Below, piece after piece: positions 1 through 11,340 of a DNA stretch of 64,000 nucleotides (position 1 is the first letter of the stretch; each line of letters starts with the position of its first letter). The translations under genes were made by a program, and so were the position numbers. This stretch comes from Magnolia sinica (lineage: Eukaryota > Streptophyta > Magnoliopsida > Magnoliales > Magnoliaceae). A model generated the notes under the pieces. It was not told where the DNA came from, did no database searches, and was given only the letters and a program-made list of their open reading frames with translations. The DNA is taken from positions 26,510,001-26,574,000 of the forward strand of contig NC_080574.1 of the NCBI RefSeq assembly GCF_029962835.1. The letters run 5' to 3'.

Positions 1-700
1 TCCAAATCGATCACAACTATTCATTTGTGCATCTGCCTTGGGGACCGTTGGTTGTTATTCCTCTGAATGCCTATTCCTTCATGCATGTGTGGCCCATGTG
101 ATCAATGGATGGATTCAGAATAGTCATTTGGAAATGGGGGTTTGATCATTTTCCGGACAAGGTTGGTCTCTCTGGATTGGGTCCAGGCCCACCAATTTTT
201 GGGTAGGCTTGGGGTGGACTCAGGTCTTGGGCCTAATAGCATCAGCTGAGCCAGGCCTATCCAGGCCCAGACCATTCCCACCCCTACTTGCAGGGGGCCT
301 ATTTGATTTTGTGTACATTTTAACGGCACTTGGAGTAAGGCCTCTCAGCGGGCCAGGCCTGGCCCAATCAGAGTCAAATTTTGAATAGGACATACACTGC
401 CAGACCATCTCAGAAGAATCCAGTCCACTCATCAGGTGGGCCCCACATGTACCAAAATAATGCATACTTAATAATAATAATAAAGTGCATTTGGTGAGCT
501 TAGAAACATTGTTTTAAAACTCAGACAGGCCTGATGCGACCCAACCCAATCCAGTTCGATAACATGATTCACCCTGACTCAGGTGAGTCTGACTCGACTC
601 AGGCCCGAACGAGTCATTTGAGTCCCCAAGTCTTTTAACTATGCCTATCAAAGCTCAGGTATGCATTAGAGAAATAAAAAAGAAGACACGACTATATAAA
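1..700. other. No gene; dispersed repeat fragments
   Basis: I see no gene. The segment at about 278-285 reads, on the minus strand, as TAGGGGTGGGAA followed by repeated GGCCTGG-type words, which resembles the end of a hAT element, but no partner end or target duplication could be placed. The stretch around 530-640 carries repeated ACTCAGGTGAGTC-like words and recurs in related form at about 2155-2320. Both are best read as old non-autonomous repeats. Confidence 0.4.
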
Positions 701-706
701 GAAGAG

Positions 707-707
<1 letters not shown>

Positions 708-739
<32 letters not shown>

Positions 740-740
740 T
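708..740. repeat. (ATT)n microsatellite
   Basis: An uninterrupted run of about eleven ATT units, visible directly. Confidence 0.95.
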
Positions 741-1205
741 GAAGAAGATAGAGTGGGGACGGTTAATGATTAAAGGGAGATGTATGAACATAAGCAACAA
801 AAGAAAGATTGTCGCTTTGGCATAAGCAACTAAGGACCCAAGCAACAAAATACTTGCTTATTCTTTTGGTCCCTTGTCTTATTTTACATTATTTTCATTA
901 GGGAACTCATGTTTTCCCTATGCTACGCATGGGATTGCCTACACATCTCCTACAGACTATCGATTGATGGTCCGCTAGAATCCTACGCTAATTTATAATT
1001 CATTTCATGTCAGGTTTTTTATTTTATTTTATTTTATTTTTTATTTTTTAATGTGTTTTTTTGTCTCATTACTTTTCAGGAGAAACCTTATAATGAGGTA
1101 GGCCCACTAGGAATGATGTTTTCAAAATAATCCCTCTTATTGCGTTTGGATGCCATTTAAATTTTCATATAATTTAATTTTAATTGATTAGTGCTACTGT
1201 AGAGC

Positions 1206-1336
1206 CTTTTTTTTTACACACGCACACACACCCCCAGACACTCACGCTAGTGGAATTTCACCACCCACGGGCACTCGAACCCTTGATCGGGAGTTGAAAC
1301 TCCTGACAGTCTACCACCCGAGAAGAGTAAGGACCC
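1206..1336 (-). mobile_element. tRNA-derived SINE, full length
   Basis: Read on the minus strand, this 131-bp element starts with a CTCGGGTGGTAGACTG segment (A-box region), has a pol III B-box-like GGGTTCGAGTGCCC (plus-strand positions 1269-1282), then GGTGAAATTCCACTAG, a GTGTGTGTGCGTGTGT stretch and an A-tail (the T-run near 1207). It is flanked by a 16-bp direct repeat with one mismatch (1190-1205 and 1337-1352, AGTGMTACTGTAGAGC), as expected of LINE-mediated insertion. Relatives lie at 10,265-10,327 and 21,357-21,493. The boxes, tail and flanking repeat together make the call strong; the family name is unknown to me. Confidence 0.88.
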
Positions 1337-1352
1337 AGTGATACTGTAGAGC

Positions 1353-3040
1353 TCAATGGCTATTGGTTAATTTGTAAATGGTTAGTGTTCTGTCTTATAT
1401 AGTGTGGACCACCTAAATATGAAAAATATAAGATGAGCCTTGATGCAGGGCATGTTATGTCATCGCCATATTGACAAATCTCGTTCTAGGACATTTCTCG
1501 GCAAGAGAATTTCTCAAGAGATTTTTAGAATTGGATTTTTTTTTTTTCTTTGTGATATTATTAGAAAAACTAAAGCATTAAAAAATATATATACACTAAA
1601 ACACTTATTATAAAGTAATAAATAATTTTATTATTTTTTTAAAAATGGGGTAAGATTTAACTTTATACATATATAGGCATGCCCACCGGCACACCTGCAT
1701 ACCTTCGCTCACCTGTCATGGGCCCAAAATTTAAATGGTCCATGTGATGCGGCACCCCATGAAACCCTAGAGCCCAATTTTCAACATAATCCAAAACTCT
1801 AGTGCGCCATAGCAAAGAGAGATGCTAATCAAAGGAGGAAGCTATTTTCTTTTTCTATGGCTTACTAAAGTTTTGGATCACAGTAAAAGTTAGGTTTTGA
1901 GCTCATATCCATTAAATGAATTATCAAAAAGTTTTCATGAAAACTCATGAGAACTGGTGCGTAGGTGAGCATTGGAATATATAACTAAACATGACCATCA
2001 AACAAATGACACATTTTAACCATCCTCTGCATATTGATGTGCAGATTGATCCAAACCGTTCCTTAGAATGGCCACCCCGTGGATGGTCTTCAATCTCAAC
2101 AAGCTTATGTGGAGCCGCCCATGGTTTGGTTATCCTGATTGACAACTAGTCCAAGTAGAATGCAACCCATCTGAGTTGACTCAGACTCAAGAGTTTGATT
2201 CGATTCAACACCATGATTCAGTTGTGCAAATCGGCCTGACTGGGACGAGTCACCCCACCTGACTCAGGCGAGTCCAATCGATGGAGGACCGAATTAGTCA
2301 GTCACAGTAGCCGAGTCAAAAAAAAAAAAAATCCATGATAATCATATCATCAAGAAAATAATAGAACTATTTGGAATGTTTGGCCAAAGATCTAAGGGCT
2401 AAGATCTTTTAATCTGAGAGTTCTCTTAGGGTCCTTGATGTAGGGATGACATGATGTCGTAGATCACCATATTCCATCAATGATAAAAAATGAATTTACA
2501 ACCCTTTTAAATAGTGATACCAAACTTTGGACATAACTTTCAAAGCTAAAACAATAAAAACGAAATTAAAAAAGATTTCGACCATTGTTATAATCGAATC
2601 TCTCAAATTCAGTCTGAGCAACCCGGCATAGCAGACTGGAAGGCTAAAGCAACTTCTCCTACCCAAAATCATATATGGTACGATGACTCATTTCAAGGTA
2701 TGCTTGTTTTAAGGTTCTAGCAATCTAGATCACTTCCACCTGGATGTATATTTCTGCAGTCCATCTTAGATATGAAAGTGTCGGCAGCCCACTCTACATT
2801 AGGTAGCAGATCATGATGGGGTCTATCAAATCAATGGTTTAACCGTGCGCACTCATCTATAAAATCCAAGTGGCCAGCTCATATCACAGCATGCTGATTT
2901 AATTGAATTTGCAGAGGACATGAATGCAAGATAAAAAATCAAGTATCAGCAGTTCAAAAGATTTTGATGCATGCATGCCACATGAAAGACAAAAAAAGAT
3001 GGCTGTCAATTGTACCTTGCATAAAGAAAAGAGTGTCGGT
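1353..3040. other. No gene; AT-rich and repeat-derived sequence
   Basis: Nothing coding is recognisable. It holds poly-T and AT-rich runs (about 1530-1650), another ACTCAGGCGAGTC-type repeat (2155-2320), and near 2650 a short segment similar to the AT-rich flank of the 21-bp array elements described elsewhere in this window. Short open frames here are not supported. Confidence 0.4.
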
Positions 3041-3054
3041 ACCCCTTTCTCCAC

Positions 3055-3593
3055 GGGGACGGATTGGCTACTCCCCCTGACACCAGCCATTGGCTGGTGG
3101 TCGGTGCTCTGTGGGGCCCACCATGATGTATGTGTGTCATCCATGCAGTCCATCTATTTTTATATATCATTTTATGATATCATAAAAAAATTGAAATATA
3201 TATCAATCTCAAGTGGACCACATTACAGGAAACAGTGTTGAATGAATTTTGACCATTAAAAACGTTTTGGGGGCCATAAAAGTTTTGGATGAAGCTGATA
3301 TTTATTTTTTCCCTTCATCTGGATCTTTATGACAAAATCAACAGATTGGATGTCAAATAAACAGTACATTGGGCCTTAGGAGGATTTTAATTGTGAATAT
3401 CCATTCATTATTTTTGTCTTGTGGTGTGGCCCACCTAAGATTTATATCCCAATCATTTTTTGTATCAAACCTTAAAATGATCTGTAAAAATGGATGAACT
3501 GAATGGATGAAACACGTACATCATGGTGGGGCCCACAGAGCACCGACCACCAGCCATGGGGCTGGTGTCAGGGGGAGTAGCCAATCCGTTCCC
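3055..3593. mobile_element. Hairpin MITE, family G (Mutator-like)
   Basis: A 539-bp imperfect palindrome. The left end GGGGACGGATTGGCTACTCC is matched inversely by the right end (GGGAACGGATTGG on the minus strand). Inner arms carry GGGGCCCACCATGATGTATG and its complement. Flanks share TTTCTCCAC (3046-3054 and 3594-3602), a 9-bp duplication typical of Mutator-like elements. It has no coding capacity; the open frames across it come from the palindrome. Confidence 0.85.
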
Positions 3594-3923
3594 TTTCTCC
3601 ACCGCACACGTGGCATGTGCATAATAATTTGATGAGTGGGCCTCACTTCTTATAAAATAAGAACGTGGTGGCTTTTATGGCCAAACACGAACATTTACAT
3701 ACCCACCACATATGTATCAATCTGTCAAGTGTACGGAACAACAGGACATCTATTGCAGATGTTTTTAGCTGATTTGTATAATCTGTCCTAAATATAAGGC
3801 TGGTCCACTCCACCCACTTGCCAGTAGCCCACTTAAGGAGCAGACTAGCCTTATCTTTATCAAGTGGCATGGCAGGCAGGGGAGAGTGGAAGTGAGAATT
3901 TATTTTTTAAATGAAAAATGTAA

Positions 3924-3925
<2 letters not shown>

Positions 3926-3964
<39 letters not shown>
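3926..3964. repeat. (AG)n microsatellite
   Basis: About nineteen AG units, immediately followed by a 28-bp direct duplication. Confidence 0.95.
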
Positions 3965-3966
<2 letters not shown>

Positions 3967-4017
3967 TTAGTGGTTGGTGATCTATCCTTGAGGTTTAGTG
4001 GTTGGTGATCTATCCTT
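3962..4017. repeat. 28-bp tandem duplication
   Basis: Two identical 28-bp units beginning GAGGTTTAGTGGTTGG abut the AG microsatellite. This is probably replication slippage beside the simple repeat. Confidence 0.9.
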
Positions 4018-4670
4018 ACTCTTTCTTATTCTATGGACCAAAAAGCTTCAAAAAAATGAAAGCTTATGTCTCTTCATGGCACCATTGCAACTTGGGTGAA
4101 GTTTAAGCTTTTTCTAATGAAATCTAAACCATACATTGGATATAAATCGTGGTTTCATTTTTCAAAATACTCTCAACTTTATTTAAAATATTTTCTCATG
4201 TCTTTTGAAGAGATTAATAACTTGAATATATATCAATATATTGGAATAAGATATGTCAAGACTCTAATTAAATGGGAATGTTGTCAAAGTAGATGATGAC
4301 AAATCATTGGATGAATGGTTTCAACATTTGATTCCTAACATACATAGTTGGACTTATTGCAGTAGATAAGGTAAATGGCATCAATTACCAACAACTCATA
4401 GAAGCCTTCCAAGTGTCTTAAAAGGTGGACTTCTGATGTAGGGATGTACGTGATGAGGTTGAGCACCGTATTCCTCAGGAGATAATTACTCTAAAATCTA
4501 CAAAGTTTCTCTAGAATCGTTATAGAGATTCCTCGAATCCATGAGGAAAAATAGAAATATATTCTAATAAATCTGAAAATAAGTTTATTGATGATAAAAA
4601 TGAATTTACATTCCTAATAACTCATTCCAATTTGCGAGATACGTCTGCTTTATGATTCAGACAGTCTTGA

Positions 4671-5130
4671 TTACTTCGGTTCATGATACTTGGTTACGTC
4701 CATTATGTTGAAAGTACATGAGATCTCCATGTCATCCGGAAGATCAACAATGTAAGCATTATCATTAATTTTTTAGAAAATCAGTACCGGTTTGATTTTC
4801 TTATTCTTTAACTTGTTGTATGTCTCGATCGAAAATCTCTTAATGCATAGATGGACCATAACATGGTCGTCTACTTTGAACACATTTTGTCGTCAATGCT
4901 TGTCGACTTAATCTTTATACTTATTGCTCAAGGTGTACAACTTGGCTTGCGTATCTACATGAATACCCATGATTTGGTCCAACATATGTTACAATATTAT
5001 GACTGGGAGCGTACACAGAGATCAAGTCAAATGTACGGTGAGACAGTCAAGTGGTTACTATATGGAACAAGGACTTCCCTATCTAACGGTCCATCGTGTT
5101 GGAGAGAAATTACTTTCTTTTATGTTACTT
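4671..5130 (-). pseudogene. Ty3/gypsy integrase C-terminus, decayed
   Basis: The minus strand translates, with several stops, into a recognisable end of a Ty3/gypsy polyprotein. In order it shows a DRxIGKSLFHIV segment (family form NRSTGKSPFEIVYG, the end of the integrase core), a DTQAKLYTLSNKYKD helix, RQNVFKVDDHVMVHL (family form VFKVGDLVMVHLR), TYNKLKNKKIKPVLI, and [15 protein letters not shown] followed by YHEPK and a stop at 4671-4673. In-frame stops interrupt the helix, the DKH region and the position after PVLIF. It is a non-functional remnant. I could not place LTRs or target duplications around it; sequence on either side looks unrelated or too decayed. Confidence 0.8.
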
Positions 5131-5237
5131 ATAATTCATATTTGGACAATGACATTTGGGAATCCATGAGATGTCGCTTAATAATTGTATTTTGATTATT
5201 TTTAATGTATTAGATTTGTGTCAAATTGGCTAGTATA

Positions 5238-5723
5238 CACCACCGAGTGTGTATGTATTAAAGGAGAATAAAGTCACATGAGCCCCAAAATGATGTATTT
5301 ATTATAACTACACCATTCATCCATTTGGCAAGATCATTTTAGGGCATGATACCAAAAATGAATTATATCCAAAGCTCAAGTGGGCCACACCAAAAATAGT
5401 AGTGGGACAGTGATTCTCACCATTTAAACATTTATAGTGTTCATGGAATGTTTATTTCTCATCCAATGTACTCAAAAGATCACGCAGACCTGGATGAAGA
5501 GAAAAAACAAATATCATATTGATCCAAAACTGATGTGACCCAAAAATGTTTTAAACGGTTATTTACCACATTTTCTAGTGGCATAGTCCACCTGAGATTT
5601 GGATCTCTTAATGTTTGGGATCTCACCCCAAAATGTGATGGAAAAACAGATAGACAGCGTGGATATACAAAAAATATATCAAGGCGGGCCCCATACGGTT
5701 ACGTGACACACACTAAGGTGTTA
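5238..5723. mobile_element. Hairpin MITE, GGGGCCC-type
   Basis: An imperfect palindrome with outer arms ACACCACCGAGTGTGTATG and (minus strand) TAACACCTTAGTGTGTGTC, and inner arms with the usual CCCAAAATGATGTATT / GATATATC motif. No clear target duplication was found, so the boundaries are approximate. Confidence 0.6.
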
Positions 5724-5759
5724 CCCGGGTAACAGCTAATCCCCTCCCCTCAATATCCC

Positions 5760-6278
5760 GGACGCGGATTTCCTGCGAAAGGCTTTCGCAGGACGTTCCA
5801 GCGCTGGGAACCCAGGTGGGGCCTACTGTGATGATTTTGAGAAATCCCCTCCGTCCATACGTTTTGTGAGTTCATTTTAGGAGATGAGGCCAAAAATGAG
5901 CTGTACCCAATTCTCAATTGGCCGAAAATGTGAGAATTGAATTTAGACAGTTGAAATATTCGTGGGCCAACGGAAGTTTTGAATCATGCTCATACTTGTG
6001 TTTTTAGCTCATCCCAGTAATAATGACATTGTTAACGGTATGAATGGCAGGTAAACATCACTGACCAAGGGAGATTTCAACGTTATGAATTTCCATAGCT
6101 ACCTTTACTTTAGTACGGCCCATTTGAGTCTTTGATCCTGTTGGTTTTTCGTCTGTCATCCTCAAATTAGCTCACAAATCGGATGGAGAGTGTGGATTCC
6201 TTAAGAACATCACGGTGGGCCACGTAAGTTTCCAGCGCAGGAACTTCCTGCCAAAGCCTTTAGTAGGAAATCCGCGTC
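5760..6278. mobile_element. Hairpin MITE, family C
   Basis: Terminal inverted repeat GGACGCGGATTTCC on the left, mirrored by GGAAATCCGCGTCC on the right. The left subterminal CCTGCGAAAGGCTTTCGCAGG motif is itself a near-perfect small palindrome. Possible degenerate flanking repeat CAATATCCC / CGATATAGC (6 of 9). Related copies lie at 59.27-59.66 kb, 60.97-61.44 kb and 61.44-61.97 kb. Confidence 0.75.
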
Positions 6279-6403
6279 CCGATATAGCTCAGTTTAGCGG
6301 TCCAATCGATAGGGTGTACGGTTGCAATTGGCAAGATCCATCGTGCGTATCTTCTAAGGGTCGGATGGTTATGATGGCGCTTGAAGCTACGGTCTTAGGG
6401 AGC

Positions 6404-6895
6404 GGATTATGATGGGACCCTGACTGCGGGACCCACTGTTATGTATGTGACTACATCCACGCCGTCCATCCGCATTGAAAGCTCATTTCAGGGAATGATA
6501 GAGAGAATGAAGCAATTCCAAATCCCAGATCGACATAGTACAAGAAACAGCGGCGATCAACCATTAAAACTTTTTATGGGCAACAAAAGATTTGGATCAA
6601 TATGATATTTGTGTGGTCTCTTCATCTGGTTATTTGTGGCCTTATCAACAGTTTGGATGCCAAACAAACATTTCGGTGGAATCCATAAATCTTTTAATGG
6701 TACGGATTTAATAATGATTGTGTTCTTGTGGTGTGGTCCACGTAAGATTTGATTCAGATTCATTTTTGGGATCATGCCTGAAATGAGCTTTCAAAATGGT
6801 TAGACGGTGTGGATTTAATACATATACATCACTTTGAGCTCCACAGTCAAGGGTCCCACCCAATCCGGGGTCTAACCAAATCCGCACCCCCGGCC
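6404..6895. mobile_element. Hairpin MITE
   Basis: Left arm GCGGATTATGATGGGACCCTGACTG pairs imperfectly with the right arm, which on the minus strand reads GCGGATTTGG...GGGACCCTTGACTG. The interior has the standard GAAACAGCGGCGATCAACC / AAGTTTTTGG layout of the hairpin MITEs. No target duplication was identified. Confidence 0.6.
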
Positions 6896-7413
6896 TAATA
6901 AAATGAAAAAGACAATAAAGAGACAAAAAGGAGAAAAAAGAAAAAAGAAAAAAAGAAGCTAACTGACAAACGTGCCCATTTTTTGACTGTTTGGCGTTTG
7001 CATACACCCTGCCACTCTACACCAAAAGTAGGGTAGATGGTTGTAGGAATGATCGCGTACGTTCTTTGTTATCCCACCGTGATATGTGAGTGCCATCCAA
7101 TCCATCCATTAGATGAACCTTCCCGTTAGCCTTAAATACCGATATCCCGCCTGATTTATGATTCAGGTGGGCCACACCGAAGGTAACAATACGAGACAAC
7201 GGGGAGGGGAATAGCCACCACAGAAACTTTCAGATGGAATACGGGGTCCACTACGTTGTTTATGTACCATCCAACCTTGTAATCAGGGTCCACCTTTAGG
7301 ATGAAGGGACTCTCCAAAGCGAATGAGATTACAAAACTTACATAGGCCACATGAAGAGTAGTAGGTTTTAGGGGGTGATTGTATATTTCTTCCTCCGGTG
7401 TGTCCCATATGAA

Positions 7414-7727
7414 ATTTGAATCCGGATGATTCATTGGATTACGGTTAACATGAAAGGGGACACCAGATTCATGGTTTGGATTCCGAATACACATAACGGG
7501 TGGGCCCCACACAGCTCGTTATGACATATATGATCATTCCCCGTGTGTATTTAGTGATGAGGGTGAGTCGGAGACTCGTCCAAGCTGCTCACCTCTTCTT
7601 CCTCCCGCAGGAAGATACAGACCGTTCATCTAGGTTGTCCCACCGCATGTAATCCCAACCGCAGAAATCTGATTGATTAGGATCCTTCCCGTCCATATAG
7701 AGAGGAGCTAAAAACGGCTTTAATTGA
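7414..7727. repeat. 314-bp direct repeat, copy 1
   Basis: This segment recurs at 7943-8256 with an offset of 529 bp and only a few visible differences (for example CAGCTCG against CAGTTCG, GACATAT against GACAGAT). The 215 bp between the copies is an internal piece of a family G MITE. High similarity suggests a recent event. Confidence 0.9.
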
Positions 7728-7942
7728 AATGGACCACACTACATGAAACAGTGTTGAATGATCTTCAACAATTAAAAACATTTTGGGGGCCACAAAAATT
7801 TTGGATCGAGATAATTTTTGTTTTTCCCCTTCATCTGGGCCTGTATGATCTAATAAACAGATTGGATGTCAAATAAACAGTACATCGGGCCTCAGGAGGA
7901 TTTTAATGATGGATATCCAATCACTATTATTTTACGATGGAT

Positions 7943-8256
7943 ATTTGAATCCGGATGATTCATTGGATTACGGTTAACATGAAAGGGGACACCAGATTCA
8001 TGGTTTGGATTCCGAATACACATAACGGGTGGGCCCCACACAGTTCGTTATGACAGATATGATCATTCCCCGTGTGTATTTAGTGATGAGGGTGAGTCGG
8101 AGACTCGTCCAAGCTGCTCACCTCTTCTTCCTCCCGCAGGAAGATACAGACCGTTCATCTAGGTTGTCCCACCGCATGTAATCCCAACCGCAGAAATCTG
8201 ATTGATTAGGATCCTTCCCGTCCATATAGAGAGGAGCTAAAAACGGCTTTAATTGA
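7943..8256. repeat. 314-bp direct repeat, copy 2
   Basis: Second copy of the 7414-7727 segment. The junction at its left contains an ATGGATAT stretch shared with the trapped MITE fragment, which may mark the recombination point. Confidence 0.9.
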
Positions 8257-8392
8257 TCCGTGTTTTTATCTCCATTTAAGATTAGATGAATAGCGTTTTG
8301 AGCTCATGAAATTCTTTAATGGGATCTTAATGATGAACGGTCCGGATCAGCGTGCAGTGGGGCAAGAAGTGGCGAGGCGAGCAGGTTGGGCG

Positions 8393-8931
8393 GGAAACGG
8401 ATTGGCTACTCCCCCTGCCACCAGCCAATGGCTGGTGGTCGGTGCTCCGTGGCCCCCACCATGATGTATGTGTTTCATCCATTCCGTACATCTATTTTTA
8501 TAGATCATTTAATGGTATGAGACTAAAAATGAAGTATATACAAATCTAAAGTGGATCACATTACAGGAAACAGTGATGAATGAACGTCAACCATTAAAAA
8601 CTTTTTGCTGGCCATAAAAGTTTTGGATCAAGATGATCTTTGTTTTTCCCTTTCATCTGGATCTGTATGACCTAATCAACAGACTAGATGTCAAATAAAC
8701 AGTACAGTGGGCTTTAGGAGGATTTTAATGGTAGATATCCCATCACTACTGTTTTCCTGTGGTGTGATTCACTTGAGAGCTATATTCCTCTCAATTTTGT
8801 GGTGAAGCCTTAAAATGATCTTTAAAAATGGATAAACGGAATAGATGAAACACGTACATCATGGTGTAGCCAACAGAGCACTGACCACCGGCCACCGGGC
8901 TCGTGGCAGGGGGAGTAGCCAAACCGTTTCC
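8393..8931. mobile_element. Hairpin MITE, family G, exact 9-bp duplication
   Basis: 539 bp from GGAAACGGATTGGCTACTCC to its inverse. It is flanked by a perfect 9-bp direct repeat GGTTGGGCG (8384-8392 and 8932-8940). This is the clearest evidence in the window that family G belongs to the Mutator-like superfamily. It is the same size as the copy at 3055-3593. Confidence 0.92.
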
Positions 8932-9189
8932 GGTTGGGCGAGCCTCGTGGCGTGAACCAATCGTCAGGGAGATGAGAGAAAGACTTCTGTAACTCAATTA
9001 TTGTGGGACCCATCTAAGTCAATGATTTGACAGGGCATACAAAAAGTGGGCCCACATATTGGACCTTAGCTGGATTACCTTTCGCGTCACCCAACCCGTG
9101 AAGTACGTTGCCCCGGAATTGCATGTCGCTTTCCACGTGTGTCCCATTCTCTACGTGGGGCCCACTCTCCAATCCTGTGAGAAAGGGGC

Positions 9190-9742
9190 GCGGATTAGCT
9201 ACTGAACAGGTTGAGTAGCGAGACTAGCTACTGAAGTGACGTCAGCAAATTATGTGGGCCCACCATGATGTATGTTTTGTATCCACACCTTCTATCCATT
9301 TGGAGAGATCATCTTATGGCATTATCCAAAGAACGAATTAACTTCAAAGCTCCAGTGGACCCCAGCACAGAAAAGAGTGGGACAGTGATGCCCACCGTTA
9401 AAAACTTCTAAAGCCACAAAAGTTTTAGATCAAGCTTATATTTGTGTTTTCCATTATTTCATGTCTTTTTTAACTTTTGAGCAGGTTGGATTTCAAATAA
9501 ACATTATGATGGGCCTTAGGATGGTTTCAACGGTGAGGATCACTCTTCCCACTGTTTTCTTTGGTGGGGTCCACTACAGATTTTTATTTGCCTCATTATT
9601 TGGTTCATATACTAAATTGATATCTAACAATGAATGGACGGTGTGGATATAACACATATATCATAGTGGGGCCCACGGAACTTGGTGAGGCCACTTCAGT
9701 AGACGACTCGCTACTCAACTTGTCAGTATCTAATCCGCGTCC
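9190..9742. mobile_element. Hairpin MITE, family W
   Basis: Left arm CGCGGATTAGCTACTGAACAGG with subterminal TTGAGTAGCGAGACTAGC; the right arm mirrors it (CTCGCTACTCAACTTG ... TAATCCGCG). Related copies lie at 44.08-44.61 kb and 48.19-48.73 kb; truncated right halves are at 22.20-22.35 and 34.50-34.65 kb. No target duplication was resolved. Confidence 0.7.
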
Positions 9743-9747
9743 GGGGG

Positions 9748-10396
9748 CGCAGCTTCGGTGGATCCGGGATCACCGAGGTCGGTGGATCCTTGACTCTGTG
9801 GCCCACCATGATGTATTTAAGTTACATCCATGCTGTTCATCCGTTTTAACAGAATATTTTAGTTCATGATCTAAAAAAGTAAGATCCAAATATTCGGTGC
9901 ACCATGCCACAGAAAACAGTGTTGATTGATTATTAAAATCTACGTGTGGGCAGCAATAGTGTTGGATCAAGCTGATATTTACGTTGATCCCTTTATCTAG
10001 GTATTTTTAACCTTATCAACAGGTTGGATGGAAAATAAACATTACGGTAGCTCCTTTGTAACCTTATCAACATGTTGGATGGATAATAAACATCACGGTA
10101 GCCCTCAAAAATTTCTTAACGGTGTGTATTCAATCACCATTGTTTTCTTTGGTGTGGCCCGATTAAAATTTTGATCTGCTTATTTCTTGGAATCCTGTCA
10201 TAAAATAGGCTTTTGAAATAGATGAACGGCGTGGATGTAAGGCACGTAAAGGTGGGCTCCATAGGTGGTGAAATCCCACTACGGCGTGAGTGTGCGGTAG
10301 TGTGTGTGCGTGTGTAAAAAAAAAAAAGGTGGGCCCCACAGTTAGCGATCCACCGACCTCAGTGGATCCGGGATCTACTGAATCCACGCCGGAAAA
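9748..10396. mobile_element. Hairpin MITE with a SINE inserted
   Basis: Inverted arms around GGTGGATCCGGGATC: left at about 9766-9810, right at about 10,345-10,385. The right arm is interrupted at 10,265-10,327 by a short SINE flanked by a duplicated piece of the MITE arm, so the MITE predates the SINE. Confidence 0.75.
10265..10327 (+). mobile_element. 5'-truncated SINE nested in a MITE
   Basis: The 63 bp match the 3' half of the SINE at 1206-1336: GTGGTGAAATCCCACTA, then GCGTGAGTGTGC, a GTGTGTGTGCGTGTGT stretch and a 12-A tail. Flanked by a 14-bp direct repeat with two mismatches (GGTGGGCTCCATAG at 10,251-10,264; GGTGGGCCCCACAG at 10,328-10,341). 5' truncation fits incomplete target-primed reverse transcription. 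Confidence 0.88.
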
Positions 10397-10615
10397 GGAT
10401 AGGGGAGAGAATTATTACAAAATTACCCATTTTGCAGTTGGTGATGCTTGTGTGGTCTTCGTTCTGGTCTCTGTGTCCTTATCAATGGTTTGGATGGCAA
10501 TGGCAAATAAGCGGCTCCGTTAATTTTTTTACGGTGGAGATTCAATCATGTCTGTTTCCTGTGGCATGGTCCACGTAAGATTTGGATCTGCTTGATTTCT
10601 TTTTTGAGTCGGGAT

Positions 10616-11340
10616 CATCTGTTATCTGATCTTCTTGTTACCCTAATGGTTAGGCGTCCGAAGCTTTTTTTTATTATTTTTTTAGTGAGTGGTGACGTGG
10701 ACCAATGACGACTAAGGTATAGGAAATCTCTGTTGACCAGATGACAGAAGATCCGGACTCTTCTCTTTTTTACCCATAGACACCCCACCTTGGAGGGAGT
10801 GGACTGTCCGCGGATGATCAGCCAACGGACAGCTAGCGCCACATTCCTCTGTTAGAGAGGTTTTTGACTGATCATGAAAAATAATTGACGAGTGTCCACC
10901 AGTCATTCATAAGGCGACGATTTCCAAGCTTATATAACCGTCACCCGCCCCTTATCCTAAAGAGTCGTAAAAAGTAGAGAAAATAATATAGAAGTTGTGA
11001 GGATTTTTCGTTGATTTTCTTGACTTCCATTTTCCAATAATGAGGAGATTCTATCGCCTGGATGCTATACAACTATCAAGCCTGTGTCTAAGTTATGCTT
11101 CAACTAGTTATAGAGACTTAATTCATCAAAGCCGATCAGACGATTTAGGAGTATGGTCAAAGATTAGGAATGTCGAATTATCCCTTTTTAACTCAAGAGA
11201 GTGTTTGACCTCCATTTTTTATCTCATATCTCTACTATGCACAGAATGTGGTCTATTACGCACATTCCCTTCTCGGCATACATTATCTATTTTTCTTTTT
11301 ACTGCATTCTTTGAGGCCTCTAATGCAACCTGTTGATTGA
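10616..11340 (+). other. Repeat-poor island with TATA-like motif and a 98-codon frame
   Basis: Unlike its surroundings this stretch shows no hairpin-MITE sequence. It has two TGACG words near 10,693 and 10,707, a TATA-like CTTATATAACC at about 10,928-10,938, and about 100 bp further an open frame of 98 codons starting at 11,040 (MRRFYRLDAIQLSSLC...). The product has no domain I recognise and is rich in Leu, Ser and Phe. It could be a promoter fragment carried by an element, a short LTR, or chance. I do not claim a gene. Confidence 0.25.

Noticed and set aside
1206..1336. A tRNA gene
   Set aside because: Box-like motifs are present but no cloverleaf can be drawn, and the A-tail and 16-bp flanking repeats identify a SINE.
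4066..4296. 76-residue plus-strand protein
   Set aside because: AT-rich, no recognisable domain, and near a decayed retroelement on the other strand. No support beyond an open frame.
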